Positions 38,296 to 54,517 of a stretch of 64,000 bases of DNA are shown one piece after another. The translations under genes were made by a program, and so were the position numbers. The notes beneath the pieces are model-generated. The model searched no databases. It had not been told where the DNA came from and worked only from the letters and a program-made list of their open reading frames with translations. Positions within the stretch are counted from its first letter, which is position 1. Each line of letters opens with the position of its first letter. Source of the stretch: Ulota crispa (lineage: Eukaryota > Streptophyta > Bryopsida > Orthotrichales > Orthotrichaceae); assembly GCA_963920765.1 (NCBI GenBank), contig OY987249.1:13516817-13580816 (forward strand), read 5' to 3'.

Positions 38296-39265
38296 GGAGC
38301 AAGGAGCAAGTGGCTGTTCAACTAGGAGCAAGGAGCAAGTGGCTGTTCAACAGCCACTTGAGAACTTGGGTAAGGTCATATGAAGTTAATTTTTATTGGA
38401 TGTTCCCAAAATTGTTACACGAGGAGCAAATATGTATCCCGTAAGTGGAAATCTAATTTTTTCCCCAATCAAATGTCTGGTTCAAAAGTTATGTTATCCA
38501 AAAGAATTTGGGCAGCTTGGGCATCTTTGGAGAATCTTATGCTAAAACTCTCATCAATTTTTGAAATTTGGCAAGTATATAACTAAAAAAACATAATGTA
38601 CAATTGCCAAAAAAAAAAAATTGAACTCTCACATCACATTTAGAAGGGAGTCATACTTTGTTAACTATGCATGGGTAGTTTCAAGAAAACTAAATTTCTC
38701 TAGCTTCATGCTCTATTATCTTTCAATCTATACATCTAAAACTCTTGAAGCTTTTTTTCACATGTTCTAAATGATTGTCTCTAACATTTCGCCATTCAGA
38801 TTTTTAATAAAAGACTTCCTCATTGCACAAGAAATCATGAAAGAATGACTACTGTATTGTCAATTCACTAAACCTCCTTGCACTGCAAGGTGATTTAGAA
38901 TATGCTAGATTCTAACTTTGCATTTGAAAACTTTCATGAGTGAACCTAACATCATATACTTGTGAATGGTCAAAAAGCTCAAATTTGTGTAGAGCAAAAA
39001 TTTTACTCTAGGAAGGCTCAAAGTCTGTTGACCTTGTTTTGCAGGATTGAAAAAAAGCTATTTTTCTCACTTCAAATGTTATAATCTTACAATCCGCGCT
39101 GTCAAATAGGCTGATTTTTTTTGCACACATTAACTTATCTATTTGACACACTTTTGTATGGTTGGAATTGAGAAAAAAGGTTTTCATTTTCAATTTTGGG
39201 CAATGCACTAAAAGTTTTCAGTTTTTGAGATTTTTCCTCAAAAAACACCCTTGGTCCTTTAGGGG
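38296..39265. mobile_element. TTAA-type MITE, ~970 bp, reverse relative of 20844-21840
   Basis: The right end is GGTCCTTTAGGGG with TTAA at 39266-39269. The sequence matches 20844-21840 in reverse along most of its length. The left end is decayed: a ~29-bp unit around GGAGCAAGTGGCTGTTCAAC is duplicated at about 38296-38352 and no CCC end or TTAA is seen. Confidence 0.65.
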
Positions 39266-39269
39266 TTAA

Positions 39270-40007
39270 GCATGCTCATCAGTGTTTTTGTTTGGGGCAA
39301 TAAATCATCAGAAAGCTAGTTTTTTTTGAAGAGCTTGAAATGAGCCACCAAAACCAGAGAAAACACTAAGTATGGTTTGCCAAAATTCACCAATGAAGGG
39401 ACTACTTTTGCCCCCCTTTTTCCACATGTTACGCCACAGCTTTAAATGTCTTTTTGCACTAAAAAGCTGGGGATCGCTGCGGACTTCACCAAAAAATAAA
39501 TGAAAGAAACCAGATTTACACCCAGAAAAAAGGCAATTGCGAAACTAGCACCAAACACAAAATTCCAGTTTAAACACTGATGCTAATGGATGTCATGACC
39601 CTAAAATATCTTATCCTCATGTTATGGAATCTAACCTCCCTCATTATCCAATCAGTGAAAACAGACTCCAAAGCCGAGATGTAGCCATTATGTACAACCG
39701 ACGAATCAAAACAATCGGCTGATACATATCCATAAAAATGATAGATTTCTCAGAATCTACATTTTTAAGAAGATTTGTTCCCTCCATTTTTCTTCCGTCA
39801 AACATGGTCTTGAGCATCCAGTTTGCATTGCTTTCACCAAGCGACGAAGCCATCGTCACGACAAATTCATGACTGCCATCGCTCTACCGTCCACTATTCC
39901 TCGCCACCTGATCGCCTGGCTGGATCGGAAATCTTCTGCAATTCTCTTTCTCCGTTTTTTTCCAAATTCTTGAAGCCAATTCTGGTGCAATTTGGTGGAG
40001 TGTGGCG
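39270..40007 (+). other. Upstream region of the hexokinase gene
   Basis: AT-rich until about 39850, then mixed composition leading to the ATG at 40008. No repeat or other gene recognised. Confidence 0.4.
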
Positions 40008-43887
<3,880 letters not shown>

Positions 43888-46593
43888 TTAGTTTTATCAT
43901 ATGGCTGCTTGTGTAGAATACTGTAAATACGATATCGTTACATCTCAGCGACGGTACTGCTAATGAAGTCTACCTCGACTTCCATCTCACTTGGTGACAA
44001 GAAATCGCATGGACGGGTTCTGTCAACTCTAACTTTCCGTTGAGGTCCCATTTCGATAGACGATCTACTCTCGAGGTAGTCAGAACCTACGTTAACGGTG
44101 AATAGATATATCTTAGTCAAAGATTAGAAAGAAAGTAACCAAAAACTCATGACATCTGCTGCTCTTGTGTACTTGAAGCGGCTCAGCTCTGATTGAGTGT
44201 CGAATGTTCACTCAGGCAGGTTGTATCTTGAAAATAGAAGGCTGGACGGACACATGGTAGGTCAAATAGAGTTTTTGCATACAGCGTTGCACAATGAAGC
44301 CTGAAGGCACTGTTACCTAATTTGGGCGGATCTGCAGTTTTTACTATTCATATGCGGTCACACAAATTAAGGTAGAAAGCCCATTTGCGTGAGGGCCCTT
44401 TCACGGGGGTTGAGAGGTACTCAGGTACAATGAAGGTATCAGTCAGCGACGACTCGTGCGAACTGTTATACCTCTAGAGGCTATTCTGCGGATGCAGTAC
44501 TCATGATTGATTGGGACCTCTGTACTTCAGAATGAAAATAATCCAGATCTAAATGCCCTAGATTCCTTTAAAAAATGCGAGCAAATATCGTTCTAACATG
44601 TAAGTTCTAGGGTTTTTCATAGATGCTCTTTGTATAGATCAAATACTCATGGTTCAGGACTCAAGAGTACTCTAGACTCATAATTGGGACACTAGTACTT
44701 CCAGCTTGAATAATCGATAATAACTACTCGTGCGATGTCCAGGCAATGTATTTCAATGGACTACGATTCTTTCAATAATGGGGGGTACATGCACAATAAA
44801 GTTTTCATTCTGATCACGGAAAACTCTCCAAACAACTGGAAGCCTCAGGTAAGGAACGTGCTACCTAATTTGTGATCAGTGCATCCATTGATAAAATCTG
44901 TGACATCTTAACCGTGGTAAGTGTGCTGTGATTAAGCAACAACCCAATACCTTAAAAATTTAAACGAAACTAACTTTGCGATTAGTGAAGCCCAGATGCT
45001 TCTTCGTCATATAGTTAACTTGACCGACTTTGTAAATTAAGCTACCCCCCGGAGCATACAAAGCTTGTGTTTATTCCTACCGAAGTGGAAGGTTTGACGG
45101 AGAGAAATTTACCTTCCAATTGGCCTCATGTCGTCAGCCCAATCGAACAATAAACTGGCTCAAAGAGGCTACCGTAAACCCAAATAAGTGCACCAATTTT
45201 ATGGAAATACATCATTTCATAGTCTAACCAACTCACAACCTTTAGAGGAGGGTTGATTGTGATCAACTTCTGATATTTTCATAGTACACTCGTAGCAACT
45301 AAGTGTTGCCATGCGCGCATATATAGGACTTGAGACACTGTGTGAGCCTATAAGACTTACTTTTACACCTTAAAGTTTCCTCCAATCAAACTTTGAGAAC
45401 TCAATGGGACTTTGGAAATAGTTTGAGCCTCCTCTTCCTTCTCTACAACATCCTCTCATCATAAACATATCAACCTCAAAGATTGAAGTGTGCTCTCCTC
45501 CAAATTTCTCGATTCCATCCTAAAGGACATTCACACCCCACCTCTAGAAGTGCGAGATCAACGGCAAATCCTACTTTGTAGCGCTGGAATGTAACAAAAA
45601 GAAACAATGACAAAAAGTTGTATGCTAACAAAAAAATTGTCTCTTGAGTTGAGTTGAGTTGGGTTTCAAATTTTGCTAAACCCTACTTTTAAAACAAAGT
45701 TCCACTTTCTTGACACCAACATTTTCAAAAGGTACGGTTTAAGTGAATTAGGACTTGTGATTCGGAGACATGTTTGACGTTATAAGTCTCGATTTTAGCC
45801 CTCTGCACCTGTGATCTTTGAGGGACTTAGGACGTAGTATACGGTGGGAACCACACCTCTAATCTCTATGACATCCTCTCATCACAAACAAACCCTCGAA
45901 AGTCCAAGCTGGCCCGTGTTCAAATTCAGTGATTCCAACATCCTCTTACCACTAACCTACCACCCTCTGTTAGGAGTCCAAGCTGTGCTCGCATCCATAG
46001 TTTTTTCGGTGTCACCCCCCCAAAAAGCAAACCAACCTCACTCTGATACTTAGTTCGACAGCTTCGGCTTTAACATGATTACTCTGAAGACCGACTCCTG
46101 CGCCATCATCACTAGTAAGTGCACTCACTCTCACCAAGACATCGACGGCGACATCTTTGTAGTATAAAATCTCAAACCTGCAGCAAGAGCAGGACTGCAG
46201 ACATAAAAAGCCTATTAATCCCTGCACACAGAACCGCAGCACTGTGAGCTCCAAGCCAGGCGATGGTGGCGATGAGGATGGAGAAGTGAGTAATTTAGTA
46301 GAAGCAAACACAAGGAATGTGGTGGTCCGGGCTCTCAATGGATTGGGTCCCAGAGCTCCACCAACTCCCAACTCCCATGGTCCACAAGATAAGGTACCCT
46401 CAGTCTGCTTCAACTCCCAATTGGATCCATGGTCACATTTCTGTTGTACAATGAGTGAACTTCGCCACCGTGCAATTGGCACTGGCGCCTCTGTAATGTC
46501 ACCAGCCCATACTGCATGTGAGTTGTATGGGATTCTCTGACGATGTACTACTGTATGTAAAAGTCATACAATGCACGACACTTATAATAAATA
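43888..46593. other. Interval downstream of hexokinase
   Basis: The first few hundred bases are probably 3' UTR. Between about 45400 and 46000 two loosely similar segments (both with 'acatcctctcatca') form a weak direct repeat. Frames of 98-156 codons at 46012-46540 exist on both strands, but neither looks clearly coding. Confidence 0.4.
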
Positions 46594-47497
46594 CTCCCTC
46601 TGTCCCTCTAAAAATGTCCAAAAAGCTTCCTTGTCAAGGAATTATTGTGTTTTTAGCCTTTTCGCTAGCGACATATGCATTTTAGAATCAGTATACCACG
46701 TACTAAATGTATGCAAAATCTCTAGTTTTTATATTGGCATTTAGGCATCCAAATTCCATGCAAAAAGTACCATGTTTGTGCATAGTTTGTGAATGCTTAT
46801 TATTTTAGTCTTTGTGTTAGTGACACATGCATCCTAGAATCAATATACCATCTACAATGCGTTATTCCTTAATTTGGTAAAAAACGTACAAAGTGGGATT
46901 TTTGGCTTTTTTTTTTCTAGAGAATGCCATATTCATTGAATTGGGAATCTGACAATCCGTTGACTGTTTTCCAATGAAATGTAATATACATCATCCATAT
47001 CATCCATAAATAAGCTCTTTTTGTACAGAAAGTTCATTAGCTTCTAAAATTTTGGATAGAGTTCATTAACTAGGATTTAGGTTACCTGCTGAATTCAAAT
47101 TCAAGAGGCCTTTTCAGATTCAGGTGAGGTAGAAAATGGTACCCATGTTTTTACCAAATTAATGAATAACACGTTCTACCAAAAGTATGCAAAATCTCCA
47201 ACTGTGGTGTTGATGATTGAGTATCCAAATTCCATGCAAAAAAGTACCATATTTGTGCATGTTGTCACCTCCTCATTATCAATGATTCAAAGAGTAGTAG
47301 CAACAATGATACCTCATATGGGCAAGGCCAAGCTTGCTAGGAGAGAAATGCTCCCCAATCTCTTAACTTGCCCTCATGAGATTATTGAACATGACAATTG
47401 ACAAACGCTTTCTTAGCATTTGAAATTAGCAAAAGGGAGCTTTTTTGTGGTACAAGAGATGTGTCTAATTTGGACGTTTTTAGAGGGACAGCGGGAG
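46594..47497. mobile_element. Stowaway (Tc1/mariner) MITE, expanded by an internal insertion
   Basis: Ends CTCCCTCTGTCCCTCTAAAA and CTCCCGCTGTCCCTCTAAAA in reverse, with TA duplicated at 46592-46593 and 47498-47499. These are textbook Stowaway termini. The interior contains a partly duplicated segment (phrase 'ccaaattccatgcaaaa' at about 46748 and 47225) and a 320-bp MITE of another family. Confidence 0.85.
46856..47175. mobile_element. 4-bp-TSD MITE nested in the Stowaway element
   Basis: Ends AATGCGTTATTC and GAATAACACGTT, flanked by CTAC (46852-46855, 47176-47179). A further internal end of the same type (GCCATATTCATTGAATTGGG) appears near 46925. Confidence 0.7.
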
Positions 47498-47991
47498 TAA
47501 CTCCTAAATTGGAGCGACTAGCCTACTGCTCTGTCAAAAAAAGGATTGAAATTTTGAGATGATGGAAATGAAGCATAGGTTTTGTTCTTATTATTGGTGG
47601 AATTGCTTTTGAGCTGATGGGTACATGTGTTTTGCTTTACTAATTTCTTATCACGGCAATTATAGTTGTTGGTTATCTATCATGCACTACTTTTTAGAAA
47701 GAAATAACATTGTTCATAAGTTTCTAAATGTATGTTTGCACAACATGGTGTTAGGAGTGGTGCTAGCACTACTCAATTAGTCCAAAGGTGCGTATTTCAA
47801 ATACTACTATCAACATCCCATGAGGACATAATTTTATGCATGCAAGACATGTGATTTGGCAAAAACTGTTTGTTTGTAATTATTTATTGGAGGATGGCAA
47901 AAAAAAAGTTTGAGTTTTAGACTATTGGTGGTATTGGCAAAATTTTATTTGTTGCCAACTACATGAAAGACCTTAAGTGAGCTACTATTAA

Positions 47992-48062
47992 CCCCTAAAT
48001 GCTTGAGGCACCGGTTTCTAGTGTAAAATCCATCAAAATTTGGTGTCACATGCATTTAGGGG
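47992..48062. mobile_element. Very short (71-bp) TTAA-flanked element
   Basis: TTAA at 47988-47991 and 48063-48066. Ends CCCCTAAATGC and GCATTTAGGGG match the longer element at 60668-61315 at its left end (both continue to AGGCACC). Confidence 0.7.
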
Positions 48063-48178
48063 TTAAGGTGTCAATTATGTGGCAACTAAATGAACAATCA
48101 TGTTTTAGGAATCATAAGAAGAGATGTTTCTTTTTGAAAAAGGGTATCGTATAGAACCTAAGGGAGAAAATTTCCTAA

Positions 48179-48404
48179 CCCTTAAAGGACCATAGGGCAT
48201 AGTATATATGCTACCGTATAATCAATATTTGCTACTAGTAAGAAGTTTTAATTTGGGATCTCAAGTAGCTCACTAGAATTGCTTTGATCTACTCTCCAAC
48301 TTCTTTGTTGATCTCAAATGCAGTAAAGGTGTGAATCTATTCCAAATACAAGAAAAACACCTCGTATTCTACTAGCCGCAACGGCACGCTGTGTCCTTCA
48401 AGGG
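48179..48404. mobile_element. TTAA-flanked MITE, ~226-bp subfamily, copy 2
   Basis: Left flank CTAA (decayed TTAA) at 48175-48178, right TTAA at 48405-48408. Ends CCCTTAAAGGACC and GTCCTTCAAGGG. The core is shared with 24696, 55887 and 57583. Confidence 0.7.
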
Positions 48405-48430
48405 TTAAACAATGGAATGTTATATACACA

Positions 48431-48462
<32 letters not shown>

Positions 48463-48464
48463 GT

Positions 48465-49112
48465 CTAGAGACAAAGTGCTTTGTTGTCCCGTCAACATTG
48501 GATATTTTCTAGAGGGAACGACGTACAGTGGCTAAAACCAACACTTTGTTGCCAAAAAAAAACACACTGATACACACTAGTATAGGCACTCATTAGTCTA
48601 ACGGGACGCAAAACAAGATCAAGCCCAATTATGCAAAAAAAATCTTCCGCAAGAAAATAATTCTTACTTTTTGTCAGCACACTTCAATTTCAAATTTTAC
48701 CCATGCACTAAACATTTGTCTTTGTTTACAAAACATTCCCTTGCAATAAAGCACTTTTTGTTCTATACTCATAGAGTATTTTACCCACGCAGTAAAAGGA
48801 ATGTCACAATTTTTCATGCAAAAAAAATATTATTAATTTTCTACCAGCACAATTTTTTTCCCATATAGTAATTATTTACGCAATTTTTTGATATATTTAT
48901 GTCTTTTACCCACACAATTTTGTTACAAACCCACGCATTTTTTCACCCATACACTTTTTTACCCATACATTTTTTAATCATGCAACTTTTTACCTATGCA
49001 AATTTAATAAGTGCAATTTTTTTACCCATGCAAATTTTTTTACCCACACGGTAAAAATATTGCAGTAAAAGGATCGCCAAATGGGTAAATCGTATTCTGT
49101 TATATAGATAGA
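48465..49112 (-). mobile_element. Helitron-like element, 648 bp
   Basis: Read on the minus strand it begins TCTATCTATATAACAGAATA and ends with a short hairpin ACAAAGCACTTTGT followed by CTCTAG, fitting the TC...hairpin-CTRR plan of Helitrons. Against this, the flanking bases are T and A rather than the expected A and T. A run of about 30 T abuts it. The interior has many TTTTTACC-like repeats and no helicase. Confidence 0.4.
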
Positions 49113-50126
49113 AGGTTATGAGCATCAAGTAGATGATCCAAAATTTGCTTTTTATGCTTGTCAATCTCCTTGTTGTCATTATCATACATGATATGAACAT
49201 CTTCCTATGAAATGAGTGTGATAGTGTGGTAATAAGAATATAATGTGAATTACAGAGAATATTTATTAGGATTTGGGTCAAAGCATGAATTTCCATGTAA
49301 TTCAGGTTTTTATATGTAGAGATCACATTTGATAGAAATATGAAGGTGTCCCATAGGACACTCAAAATTCACAAATAGTGTTGTTTTTACACATCCAAAA
49401 AATAAGAATGTGTTCATTGATCATGCGATTCTACATAAACTGAATGAAAACATATCAAGCCACCCAAATTCTATAAAGGTGGCATTTTTTACATTGTTAA
49501 TTTCACAAAGTAGGAACTTTTGACACCCGACATTTAGAAGAGAGTGCCCTTCAATTATTTATTGATAGTGTCAAATTTATGCCCTTGTCGGGTGAGGGAG
49601 CAGAGGATCTAATATTAGAATGGGTGTGAGATTAACGAGGTTAGGGTATACAGCTACTCAGCATCCCAATTGTATGGATATTAATTTTCCAAATTTCAAG
49701 TTCATGGAAAGCCAAATAGAAAAGAGAAAACATTGTATATTAGTACTGCACCACCACATACACAAGACATTGGTGACTTCATGATTACCAAACACAAGTA
49801 CAGTAACACACGATGCTGGAGAATTTATATTCCAAAAGCGCCAAAAAGACAAAATTCGTACTCTTTTTACAGTTGTACAATACACAAGAGACTTTGGGTG
49901 TGGTAACTAATATAATATGTATGAAACTAAAAAAATTGGGACTTAAACTAAAACCTAGTCTAACACAATCGACATCACCTCCAATGTCATGTGTACATCA
50001 ATTCACTCCAATGCCTAAAGAAAACACGAACGCTGAGACGTAGCACACTCACAAGCCAGAATCAATCTCAAAATAAAATCAATGAAAATCAATGAAAAGC
50101 AATGAAAAATCAATGGAAAATCAACC
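49113..50126. other. Gene-free interval downstream of the coiled-coil gene
   Basis: No repeat ends or reading frames I can support. The part nearest 50127 is probably 3' UTR of the minus-strand gene. Confidence 0.4.
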
Positions 50127-53100
50127 TCATGCATGTGAACCACTGTCATGTGGTGCAGCTTCGTCTCCTACAGGACAATCAGGAATACCCGGGAGCATCA
50201 GAGAGTCCATACCACTCAAAGTTTCTGAAAGTAACTGAAGACTTCCTCCACTCTGCTTAAATTCGGTCACACGTTTCTCTATTATTTGTTCAAATCTCGT
50301 GTGTTCATGCTTTTGTAAGGTCCGTAATTCCCTCACAACATTCTTGTGTCTCTGTGGAAAAACCACATCAATGTAACATGGTCAAAAGTAACAGAATCGT
50401 AATTTATCTAAGATAGCAACACCTAAAAGAAACCATAGTTTAAGCAACTGAGCAGAGTTTCCTGTCATTAACATGACTTAAGTCTTTAATGTTTCTGTTA
50501 GCAATTGAAAAATGATCAGCATGTATTAGAACTATCCTGAAGAATCATTCAGCAGGAGGGTGTTGACGTTACTTAAGTGAAAAAATAAAGGTACGAATCC
50601 AATGAGTTAGCCTTTTTGGGAGTGGTTCAACCACAAAGCCAAGACCGTGTTGAATTTAAGGATGATTCTATTATTTGTCTAATATATGAATTAGGTCTAA
50701 CCTACAAATGTACCAAACTTTGGATTTCGGCTATGTTGTTTACGTGGTGTACGTTCTCATAATCTATATCACCATGAGAGATATCCCTTCAAGTGGGTCA
50801 AAAAGATTCATACCTTGAGTCAATCAAAAGGCAATTGAACCTACGGGAGGAAATTGTTAAAGCCATATGGATAACTCATGAATAAAAGATCAATTGTATT
50901 GTAGCCAAGATTTAGGAAGGGCTGGTTTTTAGGTGTTGCTATCTTTATCTCATATACACATTTCAAAACTTAGACCGGTATTAAAAGAAAAGACAACAAG
51001 ATGAAGGTGTGTGCTATACCTGTGCGCATCTTTCGAGGTCCAGTTTTCTCGTCTTTCGAAGTTCATCACGCCCCTGAGCAGCGCGTTGCAACAACACCTC
51101 CATTTCGTTTTGTTGCTTTGCCCGGAGAGCTTGTTCTTTGATAGCTACCTCGGCTGCAAATGCAGCCAGTGTTGCTTGTAGCTCGATGTGCTCCATCCTG
51201 TCTGCAATTCGTTTCACTTCATCTGCCTCTAAATATTTCCCTTGTTTTGCAAGAAAGGTCTACCAGAACACAAATAATCATCATCAGTTAATCGGTGGTA
51301 ATACACATTTGAACAAATGTGTTAGAACCGTGCAATTATAATCATCGAATCTGGAATGATAAATTTAGTCTTTTTCAAAGTGATTTGGTAAAGTTCGAGA
51401 TTTATTCCAAGCCAAAACTAGCGTACCTGAACTTTTCTATGCTTGAGAAGCTCGCGAGACCACTGAGGTTTAGTGGGTGTTTTCTCAGCCATTCGTTTTC
51501 TAAAGGCTTGTAAAACGCCAATCTGTTGACGTTTCAATTTCGCTGCATGTTCTACAACGGCTTTGTGGAACTCATGCAACTTCTCTTCCCAGAGCTGCTC
51601 AAAATACAAGCGTCTTTCAATCATAAATTGCCAAAAAAAACCAAAGTTCCAATAGTATTCCAATCAAAACAATTGCGCAAATAGTAATTTTCACAGCGAG
51701 ATTACAAAAACTTGACTCACCCGATTTCTTTCAGCACTTTCTTGTTTGAACGAGCCTTCAGCATCTTCTCTTTCCACGCTATGTCGTTTGAGCATAGCTA
51801 CTTTCCTCTTATTATCTTCCAAGACCTACCAATACATACACTTGTTGAATAAAACCTAGTTTCAGTAGCTGTAGCGCATTTCCAGTGCGAAATCTGTCAC
51901 GTACAAACTTTCTAACAAGAAAGGCAGAGAAATACTAGTCGCGTCAGTTCAAGCAATTCTAACCAATATGTAAGCAGTGTGCTTTTCGGGAGATGTAAAG
52001 AGCAGATAGAGCCAAGTTCAACTTTTTGTCTGAATTTCTTATGTGATCTCTCAATGTGGTAGGTTGGTTGGGTTCAGTTTTGCAATAAAATAATTTTTTA
52101 CCTTAACACCGTTTAGGCGTTGGGCAGCAGCTCGAGCCTCCATGTAATTGCCTTCGTTTTCAGCTTTCTTCCTGTGAATTTCCAGAGAATTGATCACCTC
52201 CATCACCTTCACAACCAATACCACACACACTCACACCTGAACTCTTCCTTCATATGTCGTAATTAATATCAAGATAATACTATGAAAACATAGAAGTATT
52301 TAAAAAGTTACAGTTCAACTGATTCAAAGTACCTGGGGAGAAAGCGCAGGATAAGTAATCTCCATGGACGTCCTCCGGCTGGGACTTCGTTGCAACGTTC
52401 GGAACGACCCGGCCGACGTGGACCCCGTCATGCTCACGCTACTCCTGCACCCCCATTCACGGTCACCAATTCCAGCCTACTTTGTTATTCCTCCACCATG
52501 CAGATGACGAGGATTCACACCTATAGTTTGAAATGGATCTCATTAAACCCTACGTGTCCAAGCTAAACACAAAAAGCCAACTTTAAAAGCTATAATACAA
52601 ACATTCAAAAAGCCAACTTTGGAAGCTATTATAGAAACATTCAAAACATACATCTCTTTTGTCCACAAAGTGTGACTTTATATGGTACGAGTTGTCACCT
52701 TTGTTTGAAGCTTCCAGCTCCTTTTCAAGAGCAATGTGGACAAAAGAGGTTACAGCGGAAGTAAGATAAATGGAAGAGGAGATTATTTGTAGTTGATTGC
52801 TTACACACCGAGAACCAAGGAATGAAGGGTAGCGTGATTCCTTTCTCTCAAGGTGCGCGGCTAGCTGCACGAGCAGACTCCATAGCATCAGAAACTTGTC
52901 ATCGCTGCAAGTGACAATTCAGTATCATGCTGAAGATGCAATGGAGTAGTGTAGAAAGAAAAATGTTCTGAATGCAAATTGCCAAGGAGCTATGGAAGGT
53001 GAGGGTTTACCAGTGACACAGGAATGCCAGTCTTCTGGCCCGTCGTCTCCTTGAAAGCGTAGTATGTCATCTTGAGCGAAGACAACTGGTCGAACGTGCC

Positions 53101-53415
53101 GGTGGTGGAAGTGGGAGTGGCGATCTCTCCACCCCAATCCCTGCTCGTCTCCGACGCCGACAACGCAGGCTTGGAGAGTTCCACGGGGATTTGCGGCAAC
53201 TTAGTGCGGAAGACGAACTCCTCTCTACCCTCATTGGCGTCTAACTCCTTCACAAACTGCGTTATCTCGTGTTCCACGTCGATGTGTTGGTTGATCTCTG
53301 GAAAGGACATCGGAAACGTGATCTCGCCCTCGCTGCCTGACGGAGACCGACTCAACGGAGACTGAGTTCGTGATAGCGATGGCGGCAAGCTGCTGTGGCT
53401 GTCGGTGCTCGCCAT
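50127..53415 (-). CDS. Coiled-coil protein of unknown function (8 exons)
   Basis: Exons (high to low): 53011-53415, 52809-52894, 52333-52444, 52102-52206, 51721-51825, 51427-51597, 51020-51259, 50127-50351. They join in phase to 482 residues. The start of exon 2 is the weak point: 52904 has the better acceptor (TTGCAG) but would need a poor donor in exon 1. Residues 1-200 are Ser/Thr/Pro-rich with one conserved-looking helix (FLMLWSLLVQLAAHLE, about 136-151). Residues 202-450 are continuous charged helix rich in Glu, Lys, Arg and Ala, with EGNYMEARAAAQRL, PQWSRELLKHRKVQ and KYLEADEVKRIADRMEHIEL as its most distinctive stretches. The C-terminal ~35 residues are acidic and unstructured. No membrane segment. 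I cannot name the family; a cytoskeletal or flagellar role is only a guess from its composition. Confidence 0.75.
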
Positions 53416-53566
53416 TTATGCCACCCTCGAAATCTGTAATCACGAAGAATTCGCCGCTTATATAACCCGTGCTTAGTCTCAATGCTCTTGCTTAGGTAGC
53501 GCCGCTCAAGCTCAAGCTCCCTCGGATTTAGGTCGTGAGAGATGAGAGAACGTAGACAGCCCTACG

Positions 53567-53575
53567 AAACCCTAA
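53567..53575 (+). promoter_or_regulatory. Telo-box AAACCCTAA
   Basis: An exact telo-box about 150 bases upstream of the coiled-coil gene start (53415, minus strand), in the interval shared with the possible plus-strand gene. Confidence 0.5.
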
Positions 53576-53774
53576 TTTGTGCTGGATCGTGTATCGCGGG
53601 CGGTGCTACTAGCCTTTGTCCATGCCGATCCACATTGCAGTTCACGCCAAAAAGGCTATCGTTCTTCTCGCAAATGAGACGTAATTCCATTCTGGCACGC
53701 CGAGGGAACCATACATGCGACGATCCGTAGTCTTGGCTGGAAAGATTTGAAACTGTGCATTGGTGAAAGCTGAC

Positions 53775-53783
53775 TTAGGGTTT
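53775..53783 (-). promoter_or_regulatory. Telo-box, reverse orientation (TTAGGGTTT)
   Basis: A second exact telo-box, in the opposite orientation to that at 53567, about 230 bases before the ATG at 54003. This fits a divergent promoter. Confidence 0.45.
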
Positions 53784-54002
53784 CCATTTTCAACAAATCA
53801 TAGAACTATTTGGTGGAATCGAACTTCGCAAACGCTGTAAAAAACAAAATTACAACGTGTCAAATCGTGCGCGTGCTTAAGAAACATGAGAGAATTGAAC
53901 AGAGTGAATGATGCTGTTGTTTGTGGAGGCACATTACCGCACACGCGCTCACCTTGAGAGATCTCCGCCGGTGTCAATTCGTCGACTACACTCTGTTGTC
54001 AA

Positions 54003-54260
54003 ATGTTCCTGGTCGCCACAATCGCGATCTGTATTCTCCATCTCCGCCGCTTTCTTGGTTCGGGATCAGAGCTGTTGAGCAAGCCACTGGAGCTCGCCGT
54101 AATCGACCCTTCGGCTCACAAAATAACCGAAACGGAGCCACAGAAAAGCGGCCATATACAGTACCTCGAAGAAGAGAGCGTGCGAAGCGTGTGTGTGCAA
54201 ATCCTCAGAAAACAGGGTATGCAGCAGCTGGGTGGAACCCCTCCCACAGATTTCACTTGA
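54003..54260 (+). CDS. Possible small membrane-anchored protein, or first exon of a longer gene
   Basis: An 85-codon frame starts MFLVATIAICILHLRRFLG, a single hydrophobic segment followed by Arg, and continues with a soluble stretch containing YLEEESVRSVCVQILRKQG. A plausible splice donor (CAGG/GTATGC, exon end 54216) could make this a first exon, but I found no convincing continuation. The local rise in GC and the telo-boxes upstream support transcription. No family recognised; frames on the other strand and in another phase overlap. Confidence 0.3.
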   Translation: MFLVATIAICILHLRRFLGSGSELLSKPLELAVIDPSAHKITETEPQKSGHIQYLEEESVRSVCVQILRKQGMQQLGGTPPTDFT

Positions 54261-54517
54261 AGCCGGACGGCCTTGAGCGGCGGTTGGGCACTTGGGAATT
54301 CGAATGTCTCGATCTCTGTCTGGCCAGGGGTATTCAGCCCCGGTCATCGTCCACGTCAGCCTCCCCACCCCATCCTAGTCAGATATTCACAGCTTTACCC
54401 AGTCACTTCGTCCCACGTGGCTCCGTCTATTCTCCTCGTACCTTCCCTTTGGCCCCCCAAATAGCTTCTGGTGCAAGACAATCGCCTCATCGAAATCGCT
54501 CCAGAGACAGAGTTTTA

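Noticed and set aside
46012-46540. Overlapping sense and antisense frames of 98-156 codons
   Set aside because: No family resemblance, no splice context and both strands equally open; probably chance in a region of higher GC.
52694-52715. 22-nt microexon (…LEASNK) in the coiled-coil gene
   Set aside because: It has fair splice signals but breaks the phase; using the donor at 52808 and skipping it keeps the frame.
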